Shown here: one piece after another, positions 9,743 to 21,099 of the stretch
Numbering within the stretch: the stretch's first letter is position 1
How the letters are laid out: each line of letters starts with the position of its first letter
DNA from: Diphasiastrum complanatum
Taxonomy: Eukaryota; Streptophyta; Lycopodiopsida; Lycopodiales; Lycopodiaceae
Assembly: GCA_029204225.1 (NCBI GenBank)
Contig: CM055107.1
Span: 44,396,044 to 44,460,043 of the forward strand
Direction of reading: 5' to 3'
DNA: 64,000 nt
Notes under the pieces: model-generated
Databases searched by the model: none
Told to the model about the DNA's origin: nothing
What the model saw: the letters and a program-made list of their open reading frames with translations, nothing else
Made by a program: the position numbers and the translations under genes

Positions 9743-11252
9743 CTATTGTTCTCCCACAATGGTGATTGTTGTAGGTAGATCTTGCAGCACATTATCAGCT
9801 CCTATCTTTTTCGCATCTGTGACATGACAAATATTAGTGAATTTGCAATTGTAAATGATGACATTTTCAATTATTTTGTTCTATTTTGAAATGGCAATAA
9901 ACATAAAGTACTTACGAGTCTTTCGTTAATGATAAATCTGAAATATGTTGGTAGATTGGTTTGTAATAGCATGAGCTCTGTTCTGATAAAATCAAGCTTC
10001 CAATGCTCTTCTACCTCAACCATAGTCAAATATTCTTCATTATAGATAATGTTTATTTCCATTTGGTTTGTGTGACCATTTAGTTCAAAGTCTTGATCCA
10101 GTGGTAGCCATGTACCTTCAATTTTCTTATATCTCTGATAGCTAAATGTGAGAGTGAGCATTTGCTTTTTGATATGATAACAAAAGATCATTGAAAACTT
10201 TCTAATCCTGCATTCTATGTCATTATATGTTTTACTATCCCAGCCTTGATCCATGAGATCTGACAAAGTCTCATCTGATATATCCTTGCAAACAAATAAA
10301 ATTGGTGTCCTATGAACACTAGCACTCGAGAAAAATCAACACATATATGTAATGAGATAAACCAACTTAGGTGAACAATTTTCGAGTCTGTGCTTATCTT
10401 CATAGCATTTCTAATATCAATGAGTAGCTTGCATCTCAAGGATTCGGAAACAATACTGTCAAGAGTAGGCCATTTATCACTTTGAAAATTATACAATAGA
10501 ATTGCTTCGAGCTTGCCAAAACCTCCATCTGTTTGTGGCGTACATAAAGATTCATACAAATAGATGCCACAATATGCAAGTTCCTTTAGACTTCTTCCTC
10601 GGTATTGCAGCTTTCCAACATCAGAGTGAATCATGTCCAATATTCCTACAAGTGATTGTGCTGGCTCCCATTCACTTATGCATGATGGATATAAATCTGA
10701 AAGAAAAAAACAATGTTGAGACATTTAAATCATAATTTGAAGAGCATCAATAAAGAAAATCATCTATGATTGTTGTAGAGTGCATATGTTTTGATATACT
10801 TACAATTACATTTTTGATGATCATGAGGATTGATATCTTGTACTATTGATTTTTGAATGCATATATACATGTTGTACTAAAACTTCTGATATCGATTGAC
10901 CTCCCAAGGTAGTCTTAAACTCCAAAATTTTCGCTTTCCAATAAGATTTGTAAGTAAATTTTGCTCTTTTCTTTTGTCAAAAATTGCCCTTTGATGATGG
11001 ATGCAGCAATACCCATGAATTTTTCGTGTATTTTATTGGCTTCCAGTTATCAGCTTCATCTTTCTCATTGTAAAGAATCACAGACTCGATTGTAGATCCG
11101 AGTCTCCTTGCCATTGCTATTCTCAAAGCTTGGGCACCAAAAATGTCTCTGACATGATACTTAATTTCAATTTTTCGTATCACATTTAATCTAATGTGAA
11201 TACCAATATAGTCACAGTTACTGCGTATACCATATTTTATGTAACTGTACAT
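9743..11252 (-). CDS. Multi-exon gene of unknown function, minus strand
   Basis: The 3' exons are clear: about 10373-10696 (acceptor CTTTCAG), 9916-10284 (acceptor TTGCAAG, donor CTC|GTAAGTAC; 123 codons) and 9743-9805 (20 codons plus stop), and the last two join in phase. An upstream exon ending at 10804 (donor GTAAGTAT) joins in frame to YLYPSCISEWEP. Recognisable stretches include GILDMIHSDVGKLQYRGRSL and NQMEINIIYNEEYLTMVEVE. A further open piece at 10977-11252 has a ubiquitin-like look but its link to the rest is unsure. I do not recognise the family. The gene converges on the Ulp1-like gene, and both could be cargo of one old mobile element. Confidence 0.5.
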
Positions 11253-11589
11253 ACTCTATTTCTATAACTGTAACTAGTATAGTTAGAAAATTTCATAATA
11301 CTAACCAGCATAGTCAAGTAGATTTAACTTGAGGTATTGACATCGGGCAGATTAGCACATGTCGGGCAGGAGAAGAAACCAATGAGATATGTCCATGCTG
11401 TCCGGATACAAATTTCAAAGTTTTCTATATTGCATTTTTATTTCTCAGTTAATTTGAAATACGTTACATAGATTTCAAATCTCTGCATTTTGATTGGGCC
11501 TGGTAACGGTCGAAACTAAAGTATAAAAAATAAAAGTATGTTTACAAAGGGTCTTTTTTTATTTTGGAACTCCTCTAAAGCCTATTTTT

Positions 11590-12145
11590 TCTTTCCCCTT
11601 TTAAAAAGAAATGCATAATTTTGATTTAAAAGTTCCCTGGAGACAAGGTATAAGATATCAAATATTCAAAAAAGTTAGTAATGAGTATCCAATACTATTA
11701 CAGGCCGGACTTTTTCCTCTGAATCATAGACTGATAAAAATATTAACTCTCAATAATCAACTATCAAATAAAGACTAACATTAGGGTTCAGAAAACCAAA
11801 ATTCCGAGCCATATTCTCAAATAACTATGTTAGTCCTTTAGAACAGAGTTCTACATTGGAAGGAATTATATGAATTATTAAGGTTCAGGAAACCGAAATT
11901 CTGAGTCATATTCAAAATGTTATATGGAAGAAAATATCATATAACTATAATAGTCCTTTAGAACATAGTTCTACACTGGAAGGAATTATATGAATCTCAG
12001 TCCAATTGTCATGTATTAAAATAGTTCTAAAGAATAGAGGTCTAATATAATGGAGAAATAGATTCAAGGGCTTCCATATTTTGTAATTAATGAGATACCA
12101 TTTAGGAATCGATCTATATCTCATAATTCCCAAAATACCCTAAAC
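11590..12145 (-). repeat. R1 repeat, copy 2 (inverted)
   Basis: The reverse complement of this stretch follows copy 1 (bases 1-360) block by block, and its far end (12030-12145) matches the start of copy 3 near 41170-41280. It carries an extra internal tandem duplication of about 110-120 bases within 11795-12000, in which the blocks GTAGAACT, AAAGGACTA and GAACC recur. Copies 1 and 2 face each other across the first 12 kb. Confidence 0.75.
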
Positions 12146-13884
12146 AAAAACCTATGGACTCCATTACTATTACCATTACAACAGTCACTAACCATCGGTC
12201 TACAGATCATTCTACCCAAGAAATCCTTTTTAGAATCACTGATGTCCCATTCCACCAACTTATCCTCCAAGAATCCTCTGCATCCATATCTGTTTTGCCC
12301 AAAAAGTCAAAAAAGACTATTTGGCTATCCTATACTCAGATATACGATCAAATTCACAACCAATTTTGGGAGATAATCCTAACAATTGAAATCTCTCATG
12401 TTTCTTTAGTGTTACTCAAAGAATACCATTTCATGTTGTACCCAACATGGACAAAACAGAATGTATCATCCAAGTACAGTCGAAATGCCATAAAAGTATT
12501 CACTAACCCAAAAGAAACATAGATTTCAACAAAACCGAATACATACTGTCCTAGATATCCATTATCTATTTCAGAATCGGTAAAGAGAACTTAATTTTTT
12601 TTAACAAGTTAGAACTCTCTTAGTTGTTACAATCATTATAGGGAAATACTCTATAACTGAAAAGAATCCAAATTACTAGATTCCTGTATGGAATACCTTC
12701 CATTTGCTTTACTTTGCAAGATCCAAATCCAATTGCAAACAGAGATGGTTCCATAAATAAATTATCAGTTTTGCCACTGCTTTTCCCTTAGAATCCTCAA
12801 ATTCTCAAAATTTTAATTCACACAAGGGAAAAGGAATCCAAATTCCCAGAGGCAGTCTTCTTAAATAATTGCCAATTTTATTCTCACTTGCAATTAGTTA
12901 TATTTCATGAAAAATGTAAATAAAATAATTGGATCACTAAGACCAGCAATCATGTACATCTCAGACTTCCACTCTTTTCCTCCTTCCAAAAATGGTTCAA
13001 GTTAACAAAACCCCAAATTTGTACTAGGAAAAAGTTCAATTTGGTATCGCTAACTTTAGCACTAATCACCCCAACAGTTTTGATTTGTTCATTAAGTGCC
13101 ACACTTAAATCCTAGCAAATCCCCTTATAGACTAGCATAGAAACTGTTCCTTTAGATTTACATTATTCTTGGTCCTTACTGATCCCAAAAACAAGAAATG
13201 CTCCTTAATTGACACATTCACAAAATCTTCAACTAAGGGTGAAAGTTACAGTGACCTTAAAGAGCTGACCAATTCAACACATTACGATCATTCACTTTAT
13301 AAGTCATTTTTGTTTGATCAGTAACCAATGAATTTGAACAAATTGAAAACGTCCATGGTTTCTTCAAATTTTACGTGAACTGAGATTTTCAAATTCCAAT
13401 CAATATGGACGTAAACTGTGAAAATCGACCAAACATCAACTTGACAGTTCCACAGTTATTATCACATATTGAAAGAATTCTGAAACATCCAACGTGCATC
13501 CAACATGACATGTAGTGATTTCAATATAAAAATCAATTTTTACGTAAATTGCCAAGAAACTGAAAAATTAGCTCTGGGATTTTTAAAATTAGTTTGAAAG
13601 AGTGTAAGTCTGAGATGTAGATGATTGTTGGTCTTAATGATCCAATTATTAATGACTATAAAATAGCAATTACAATCTGGAAAACGTACTACATCAGTAC
13701 CTTTGATCAATTTCAACCAAAAAACTTCAATTCTAGGTAAAAAATTCACTAAAATCATTAAAAATCCTTTCATTTCCAACAAAAAATATGGAGGAAATCC
13801 ATAACTATGATCTTTAGGCTGAAAGTATACCAAATTCAGAGAATCCATCTACTTGGAGATCGATCCACCACCTAGCAAATCCAT
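12146..13884. other. No gene recognised; AT-rich, probably old transposon sequence
   Basis: An open frame at 12154-12522 (plus, 122 codons) and one at 13540-13848 (minus) match nothing I know and have low-complexity composition. The right end precedes a copia primer-binding site on the minus strand, so part of it may be the leader of that element. No RNA genes were seen. Confidence 0.4.
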
Positions 13885-13897
13885 AACTCTGATACCA
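13885..13897 (-). other. Copia primer-binding site, minus strand (C9)
   Basis: On the minus strand it reads TGGTATCAGAG, matching the initiator tRNA-Met site of copia elements, one base from the LTR that starts at 13899. Confidence 0.7.
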
Positions 13898-13898
13898 C

Positions 13899-14371
13899 TG
13901 TAAAGATTGCCTTATGAAGATCTGACTAGATCTTGTTGCAAAACAACCAAAAGGACACATGTGGAGCAAGACCACCCATCCAAACCTAGATCCCTCCTGG
14001 AGTTTCCTCCTAGACCTAGCCCCCAAGCCATAGTGAAGAACACAAGAGAGAGGAGGAGAAACTGGCTCAAGAATCTGAATTCACAATAGGACAATAGGCG
14101 AGTTTCCAATGAATATATTCTCCTCAAGAGAGAGAAAATATTCCCCCTACGATCCCCATGCAACCTATATTGAGCTATTGATTTCCTATTCTTGCATTAT
14201 AGTAGTCTTCACCATGCATGTGCTCCTATGTCCAATTATAGGTCTGGGCCCTCATATGATTATTAATTACTTGATACGACCACGTCCGGAATGACGTAGC
14301 ATAACTAATAATCACATAAATCTGGAGTGACTGACTATCCACGCCAGGAATTATTCTGATTCCCTTGTACA
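13899..14371 (-). mobile_element. LTR of copia element C9
   Basis: Starts TGTAAAGATTGCC beside a primer site and ends in CTTGTACA, giving TGTA...TACA termini 473 bases apart. It directly abuts the truncated integrase of C3 at 14372, so C9 or a fragment of it landed in or next to C3. The matching second LTR and the coding part were not found. Confidence 0.5.
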
Positions 14372-16365
14372 GGACATGGACATAACAATAGGATTTCAGG
14401 AGAGTTCACCATTCCTTACAATCCTCAACAAAACGGAGTGGCGGAGAGAAAGAACAGGACCATCATGGAGATGGTCAGGTGCATGTTGCACGAGGGAGAC
14501 CTCCTGAAGTTTTCTTTGGGCAGAAGTAGTGGCGACGACATGTCATTGATTAACAGGTCACCAACCAAAGCACTAGACGACAAGACACCATATGAGGTGT
14601 GGTATGGAAGAAAACCCAATGTCAGCTACTTCAGAGTATTTGGGTGTGTCGCATTTGCTCATGTGCCAAAACAAAAGAGGAGGAAACTGGATCTTAAAGT
14701 ACAGAAGTGCATCTTCATCGGGTACCCTAATGGCACAAAAGGGTATAAGCTGTACAATCCGACCACAAATGCTTTCATCATCAGTAGGGATGTCATATTC
14801 GATGAGAACTCTACAAGGCATATAGGGAATCAAGCAAACAGTAAGCCGAAGGTTTTAGCAGGCTCCATGGTAATACTTATTAAGGAACCAATTCTAATAT
14901 TTGACAATAGTGAGGCCACCCAATACCAGGAAGGCGTGAATCAAGAAAGCATGTTGAAGGAGACAATAGGTGAGGATCAGTAGCAAGATGGGGACAAAAT
15001 CAAGGCTACAGGACGGACCTCCTAGAAGGACATGTAGCAAAGGGGTGTGCTCAGATAGAGGGAATAGATTTCGATAAGACCTTCGCACAGTTGCAAGGAT
15101 CAGATTGATCAGAATTCTGTTGGCATGGACTGCACTAAATGACATGGAAATCTACCAATTCACGGCGTTCTTGAATGGGGATCTGAGCAAGGATGTGTAC
15201 ATGAAGCAACCTGAGGGGTTTGATCAAGGAACCAATCTGGTATGCAAGCTAAAGAAGACGCTATACGGACTCAGACAGGCATCTCGAGTTTGGTACGAAA
15301 GGATGGAAATATTCCTTGAAAGCAGGGGCTTCAAAAGATGCAACACAAATTACAATATCTTCTTCAAAAGAGTAGGATCGGAGATCACTGTGATGGCAAT
15401 ATATATAAACGACATCATTGGAATTGGAAATGATGTCAAGAGTCTGAATCAGTGCAAGGTAGAGTTCGAAAACAGAATTCGAGATAAAGGATCTGGGCGA
15501 ATTGCATTATTGCTTAGGCATTCAAGTGAGCAGAAGCAAAAAGGACAGGGATCCATTTTAGCCAAGAAAGGTACTATAAATATGCTCAAAAGATATGGGA
15601 TGGTGGATGCAGCTCCTGTCGGTACACCACTGGACCCAGGGATGAAACTCAATTCGAAGATGTCCCCAACATCTGAGGTAGAGCAAGCTGACATGCGACA
15701 ATATCCATATAGAAGCCTTGTAGGATCATTGATATACGCTATGGTATGCACAAGGCCAAACATTTCTACTGCGCCGGGCAAGCTGAGTCAATTCTTGGTA
15801 TGGGACAGGTCATTGGCAAGCCGCAAAACGAGTACTGAGATATCTCAAGGGCACTTTGAAGTAGGGGCTACGCTATCAGGGACCTTGCGATGGAATCAAT
15901 GGGTATGTGGATTCAGACTTGGCAGGGGACACTGTTGATAGGAAATCTACATATGGGTATGTATTCCTAAGGGGAAATGAAGTAGTGAGCTGGAAACAAA
16001 AATCCGTAGCTCTGTCGTCCACATAGGTTGAACTAATGGGATTATGTCAGGGGGCAAAAGAGCAAATCTGGATCAGCAATTTCTGTGCAGAGCTGGAAAT
16101 CACCAATGAAGAAATGGTCAAGTTCAACGACAATCAAGGGTGCATTTTCATCTGCAGGAATGGGGGCCTTTATAAAAGGAGCAAGCACATTGACATACAG
16201 TATCATTTTGTCAAAGATATGGTGCAGGAAGGGAAAATGGTACTTGAGTACTGTCCAACGAAGAATATGGTGGCATACATCATGACAAAGGCATTAGTCA
16301 AGGACAGATTCATCCAGCTCAAAGAGACTATGGGGTTACAGGAAGTCGTAAGGGACGATGGGTAG
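14372..16365 (+). pseudogene. Ty1/copia element C3 pol (integrase, RT, RNase H), broken
   Basis: A copia pol relic from another family with higher GC. Integrase C-terminus: NPQQNGVAERKNRT, PYEVWYGRKPNVSYFRVFGC and FIGYPNGTKGYKLY (to about 14820). The reverse transcriptase blocks GIDFDKTFA, TAFLNGDLSKDVYMKQPEGF and KTLYGLRQASRVWYE span about 15060-15480. RNase H (VDSDLAGDTVDRKST, then KHIDIQYHF) spans about 15900-16365. There are several defects. The RT catalytic motif YVDD is YIND (15402-15413), which should destroy catalysis. Frames break near 14985-15100 and 15480-15540. A TAG at 16024-16026 replaces a Gln codon in the RNase H SSTQAE block. The gag, protease and integrase N-terminus are missing. 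Confidence 0.9.
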
Positions 16366-16380
16366 AATTGAGATGGAGAT

Positions 16381-16660
16381 TGATGGTGCACAACATTAGG
16401 TGCTCGATCTTGGGCATCGAGCACCGGGTGCATGACGGGAGTCATGCATCCATCAACATGTATGCACCAGTAGCAATTCTAGCCATCATCTTGGCATGAA
16501 GGATGTGGTAGTTAGTCGTTAGTTAGTGACATGTAGGCATAGTCATTTTTGGAATCTTGGAGTGTAACATACACACGCGGATATATGTACATACTATGCG
16601 AATGAATTGACACGCTTTTGAATGATCTTGAGATTGTCATTGTGTTCTTGATTGCAGATA
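16381..16660 (+). mobile_element. Probable 3' LTR of C3
   Basis: The polypurine run GAGATGGAGAT right after the RNase H stop region is followed by TGATGGTGCACAAC, the usual copia arrangement at a 3' LTR start. The far end is not certain; a CA at about 16656 is one option. No second copy is in the window to confirm it. Confidence 0.45.
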
Positions 16661-17180
16661 GATGATTGTGTTATGCTTACGTTCTGATTGCTCGGATTGC
16701 TAATGAATGTTACCTAGATCCTACTGTGCTTATTAGTTGAGATTAAAAAATCAAGGAGAGTATAGTCCTCGAATGACAATCTTTGGTATTGAAAGCAACG
16801 AGCTCCTAGTAAGGTTCATAAATGTAACTCCGCTTAGAAAACAACAAATGCGACAAATGCAACCTATACAATCTTTGTCGATACAAAGATACTTAATTTT
16901 AGTAATGATCGGTAAATTCTATAAAAAATATTGTATATCCTCATTATATTACATAAAACAAACCTATTTAAAATAAGTTTTAACCAAGGCAGGGCCATGT
17001 GGCCTCGGCCGCTTTCCACTTGTTTTTCTTAAGGTGTTGTTCGAAGATTATTTGTGGTTCTTTGGTGTAGCGCAGGCATCCCAAAGGGAGCCGGGAACCA
17101 CGACTTAGCTTCCCAGCCTTCAACTCTTGCCATCCAAACCCACTTGACATACAAGCAGCCAACTCGCCAACAACGATCAG
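16661..17180. other. No gene recognised
   Basis: AT-rich up to about 16980, then an abrupt change to GC-richer sequence that continues to about 18600. The compositional step suggests a junction between unrelated inserted sequences. Confidence 0.4.
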
Positions 17181-17187
17181 ACTTAAC

Positions 17188-17440
17188 CAACTTGAAGTTC
17201 CGAAAATCAACATTGAGATCCAACCTGGCGCCATGCCAGATCGGGGGTCCCGATGTGGGTGACTTCCCTCCAAGCAAGCCGCCCGACATACATCAAACTT
17301 AACCAACTCGAAGCTTCGTTACAAACGAGTAACATCCATTCCAAGCAAGCGGTCTGACTTATATCAGACTTAACCAACTGAAAGCTTCGTCACGAGCGCT
17401 GGAAGCCAACCTGGTGCCACGCCAGACTGGACAGCCATAA
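17188..17440 (+). repeat. Irregular tandem repeats of a GC-richer element
   Basis: The block ACTTAACCAACT(C)GAAGCTTCG recurs near 17188, 17297 and 17367. The block CCAACCTGG(C/T)GCCA(T/C)GCCAGA recurs near 17222 and 17408. They sit in a GC-rich stretch that could belong to a Ty3/gypsy LTR. No coding potential is convincing. Confidence 0.6.
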
Positions 17441-17580
17441 ACAGGTAACATCCACCCAAGCAAGCCATCCAACTCAGCCGACAGGTTAGAGCCCGTTCCC
17501 CAAGAGCTTAACCCATTCACATTCATGCAAGGAATACTCAGAACCACAAGCCGCGACAGATATGGAAACAACCAGTTCCT

Positions 17581-17650
17581 GGACCAAATGGTCCCGACAG
17601 CATACCGCTGGCGCCATGGACCGAATGGTCCCGACGGCATACCGCTGGCG
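17581..17650 (+). repeat. Two-copy 37-bp tandem repeat
   Basis: Units of 33 bases beginning GGACC(A/G)AATGGTCCCGAC and ending CATACCGCTGGCG lie at 17581-17613 and 17618-17650, with two mismatches and four bases between them. Confidence 0.85.
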
Positions 17651-18172
17651 TCCCGGGATACGACCCTCAGCTATGTGCCAAGTTAAAAATTTTGAAAGCG
17701 GCCTTACAACTGGCGCTTTTACCGAACACTGAAACCCAGAAGGTAATCAGAGTCAGTTTGAGGAAAATCCCACTTTATTGATAAATCTGAGAAGGTTACA
17801 TTTCAAGTGTTTGACCGACCCTAGTCTCCGGGGCGCTAGCATGTCAAGGCGAGAGCCATGACAACATTCCAGCAAGGGAGGCTGAGACTTGGTTGGAGCT
17901 CGCCCTGAGTCGCAACCCGCACTCCCCTATAGTATTGGTGTGATTCGGCACTCCCCCTCATACCAAGCACTCTACCCAAGCTGGTAAAGCACGTTTTCTC
18001 TCTCTAGGATTTTCTCTTTCTAGAAAATCATTTTCTCTCTCTAGATTTTATTGATCCCCAGGCTTCCTTTAATCATGCCTAGATCGTGTGAGGTGATTGC
18101 ACATCGATCTGAGCTCTCTGGACTCCGCTAGAACCGATCAAAGATTTTCAGCCATAGGAACTTGGCGCCGGG

Positions 18173-18179
18173 AGCAACA
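18173..18179 (+). other. Possible Ty3/gypsy primer-binding site
   Basis: TGGCGCC followed by GGGAGCAAC. TGGCGCC is the core of the primer site in many plant Ty3/gypsy elements. The sequence to its left (17780-18172) is CT-rich and LTR-like but its ends are not defined. Confidence 0.3.
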
Positions 18180-18919
18180 GGGGCGCTGCTGGCGCCGAGG
18201 ACATAGCTGGTGCCGATAGCGCCGGAAGTAAAGCTTGTAAAGATTACAACATTTGGTCCTCTAATCCTCGTGGTAGGATTTGGTCTTTCTTTCACCTGAC
18301 GAGTTGGTCCGGTCGGTTGAGATTCATGGCCTGGCGAGTGGCTATAAGCAAGCTGGCGGGTGGCAAATTTCGACAGGCGAGCTGGTGAGTCAAGTCTGGA
18401 TTGATGTTTGTTTGGTGAGTGGGAGTCACACGCGAGACGAGTAAGCTCAGTCGTCGTGGCTCTTGAGTCGCTGCTTTTCTTCCTCGGATGACTCGTAGTG
18501 GCGAGTTTCTGCTAGGTCGCCTGTGGTGGCAGGATATCATACTGGTGCCTCGCTGAAACTGCTGATATGTCCTTAGGTTTGTAGCATGGTATCATGGTGG
18601 TCCGTTGTGAACCCTCTGTTGCTTACCCTTCAGACTTCCCTTTTTGTGAATTTTTATTCATCGTGGTTTCACTGTTTCTACTCAAAATGGATAGTCTCTT
18701 AGGCTAAGCTTGAAGAAAAGTTGTGGGCAAGATGTTTACACCCTCAGCACTAATCTTACGCTTGAAATAAATCAATCAATGCATTTTCAAGCAAGCATGG
18801 ATCAATCACTCAAAGATTTCAGATTTCTAATCTACTTAGTCTACTTACTTTAAGAAACAAAAAACAACCCATTCTACCTACTTTAACATTATCAAAAGAT
18901 TGAAATGAGAGTTGGATGT

Positions 18920-18941
18920 CCTCTCCCTGGCAACGACGCCA
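18920..18941 (-). other. Ty3/gypsy primer-binding site, minus strand
   Basis: On the minus strand this reads TGGCGTCGTTGCCAGGGA, close to the TGGCGCCGTTGCCGGGGA site typical of plant Tat/Athila gypsy elements. It is four bases from a TGTAGTGAG that would be the LTR edge. Confidence 0.6.
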
Positions 18942-18945
18942 AATA

Positions 18946-19738
18946 TGTAGTGAGATTTCTACCGTTTACTCCTCATTCATTTCCAAGGGAGAGTGTGTAA
19001 GCAACCAACCGATGGATTCTTGCAAATGCCCACTCTCACTCTTATGGAATGGTGCTAAGTGTGCATTACTTCTGGCGGAACTAAAAATGGAAAGATCACA
19101 ATGTAGAGCCCTCTCCGAACCTCATACCAATTAAATGGGAGAGGTGAGTAGAGAGTGGAGCTCATGAGCTTCTCGCCATTTTCCTAAAAGCATGAAGCCA
19201 TAAGCTATGCACACGCTACTCAACAACACACCGAGAAAGTGGAAGTTACTACTTTGCATTTACTCTAAATTTTTACCTATCTATGCTAAGCAAAGCACTA
19301 AGCATCCATTCCTCATGCCATGAGAAAGCATGAAGGTAAAACTACATTATCCAAGATGGATCTTCTCTCCATCACTCCACACCACAACCTTAGCTCCTTC
19401 CCTACCTGCAAACACAACACAATCCAAGCAAAGCAAAGGAAGCATGATATACAACAAAAGTTAGTCATACTAAAAGAGAGAGAGAGATGAGCAAAAGCAA
19501 GATCCATAACCATTGTGCAGCATAACAATACTAGCAAAAATGGCCCCCCTTGTTTAATCGTGGCATATGCCTTTATAAACATTTCTAGGGTTTTTAGGGT
19601 TTGCCCTTGTCCTCTTGTCACTTTGCCAATGTGAAGTAAAAACTGGGCCCTTTTAACTTAAACTATTATATACCTATAAACTACTTTAACTAAGTAGCCC
19701 ATGAGGCTTTTCTACGAGTACTCCTATCTGGTTTTACA
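18946..19738 (-). mobile_element. Probable LTR of a Ty3/gypsy element
   Basis: Begins TGTAGTGAG next to the primer site and has a plausible end at GGTTTTACA, giving TGTA...TACA termini. No internal gypsy coding sequence remains in the window and there is no partner LTR, so the right edge is a guess. Confidence 0.4.
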
Positions 19739-20216
19739 CTGACATGATACCAAGGTCCAGAGAGGGTCCTTTTCTATCTCTGATTCCTATACTTTATACA
19801 TAATGTTTTGTACATCTTCACTTATATACATGCCGCATATTGATATATGCCGCATATGTTGAGGGAGTATCTCATGGAATCACTCAACAAGCTTGCGCAC
19901 AATCTATCGCAGGGTTCCTTGCTACATCGACTGGTTGACGTGTTCGTCCTCCGCAGCCACCTTGTTAGTTATAAGCAATTCACACTTAGGATAACCGTTA
20001 GAATTCAGCTGAATAGGAAAGGAAACGGCCGATAAGTATGACGGGATTAGGACTTCTTGGAATGACCTCTAAGTACTCTCTGCTCAGGACGGAGGGGCCA
20101 ATTCTTGGAGGGCACCCATCACAAGAACATAATGTAGAATGATCTGAGCAGACACAACACTCGTTTTTGGATACTTTGTGATTCTCCTTCGTGTTCTTGT
20201 GTGGCAGTGCTTGCGC
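19739..20216. other. No gene recognised
   Basis: Mixed-composition sequence between a gypsy LTR remnant and a strong hairpin. No coding sequence or RNA gene could be supported. Confidence 0.4.
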
Positions 20217-20275
20217 ATTATTACTGTGTTGATTAATCGTGTTCTTTCAGTACGATTAATCAACACAGTAATAAT
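20217..20275. repeat. Perfect 24-bp inverted repeat with 11-base loop
   Basis: The arms are 20217-20240 and 20252-20275, exactly complementary, with the loop at 20241-20251. The design is like the hairpin at 8890-8944 but the sequence is unrelated. It lies just before a copia integrase scrap. Confidence 0.85.
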
Positions 20276-20299
20276 CTATCTGTGCTTTAATCATCAGTT

Positions 20300-20410
20300 T
20301 TGATCCACTCAGACCTCTGTGGACCCATGGAAACTGAATCAACTTCGATAGTTTTTGCTACAAAAAGCCACAATAAGACATTTTACCACAAGATTCATGC
20401 CTCAACAAAA
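20300..20410 (+). pseudogene. Short copia integrase scrap
   Basis: A plus-strand frame reads HSDLCGPMETES, the block that opens the copia integrase core (H.DLCGPM..S). It stays open for about 100 bases and then is lost. No other pol parts could be recognised up to 21060. Confidence 0.45.
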
Positions 20411-21099
20411 ATGGCATTGCTAAGAGGAAGAATAAAACCTTGTGTAAAGTTGCAACAAGCTTATTGAAGCACCTTTGAGCAAGTACTTCTCCGAAGAAGC
20501 TATTGATAAATGTGTATTTGCATAATAAACTACCCATTGTGGCAGTTCCAAATTATTCACCTTAAGAAGTACGGACAAAGAGCGGACTTGATGTTTCTCA
20601 TCTCCATGCGTTTGAGTCCCTATCTTTTGTTTATATTCCCAATGAACTTCACAAAAGCTTGATGAGAAAATTATGAAGTGGAGATTTTCGGGGTATGCAT
20701 CACAAGCAAAATGATCCAAACGTTGTGATATTCCTTTCAGAATAATGTGTACATAATAAGCTCAAATGTAGACTTGATGGAGCTAACATACCAGCAGAAA
20801 GTGAGACAAGCTTTGTGGATAGAGGATGCCTTGTCCCTGATGATGTTTGTTGTAAGGTCCATAAAGTTCAAAATGAAGAACCAGCTTGGAGCAACCTGTT
20901 TATCCGAAAATCTGTACGTCTCATGTGCGTTCCCTCTCCTTACCATTTGCAACAAGGTCTTCAAAGAACCTACAAACGGCTCTCATTCACTCATGCAAGG
21001 TTGTTATAATGCAAAGAATGCCATCAATTTTCAATGGGAGAGAGATAGAATGGAGCTGATTTAAGCCCCATGTTGTTCACATAAGTTTTGGATTCCTTA
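20411..21099. other. No gene recognised; 3' flank of the kinase gene
   Basis: Open stretches exist on both strands (for example 20420-20719 minus and 20747-21064 plus) but none matches a known family. Part of this is expected to be the 3' untranslated region of the kinase-propeller gene. Confidence 0.4.

Noticed and set aside
8890-20275. The two perfect hairpins as Helitron 3' ends
   Set aside because: Helitron ends need a CTRR soon after a shorter hairpin; neither has it and no Rep/helicase was seen.
20747-21064. Plus-strand frame as a copia integrase continuation of the 20300 scrap
   Set aside because: No integrase blocks could be recognised in any frame, so the link was not made.
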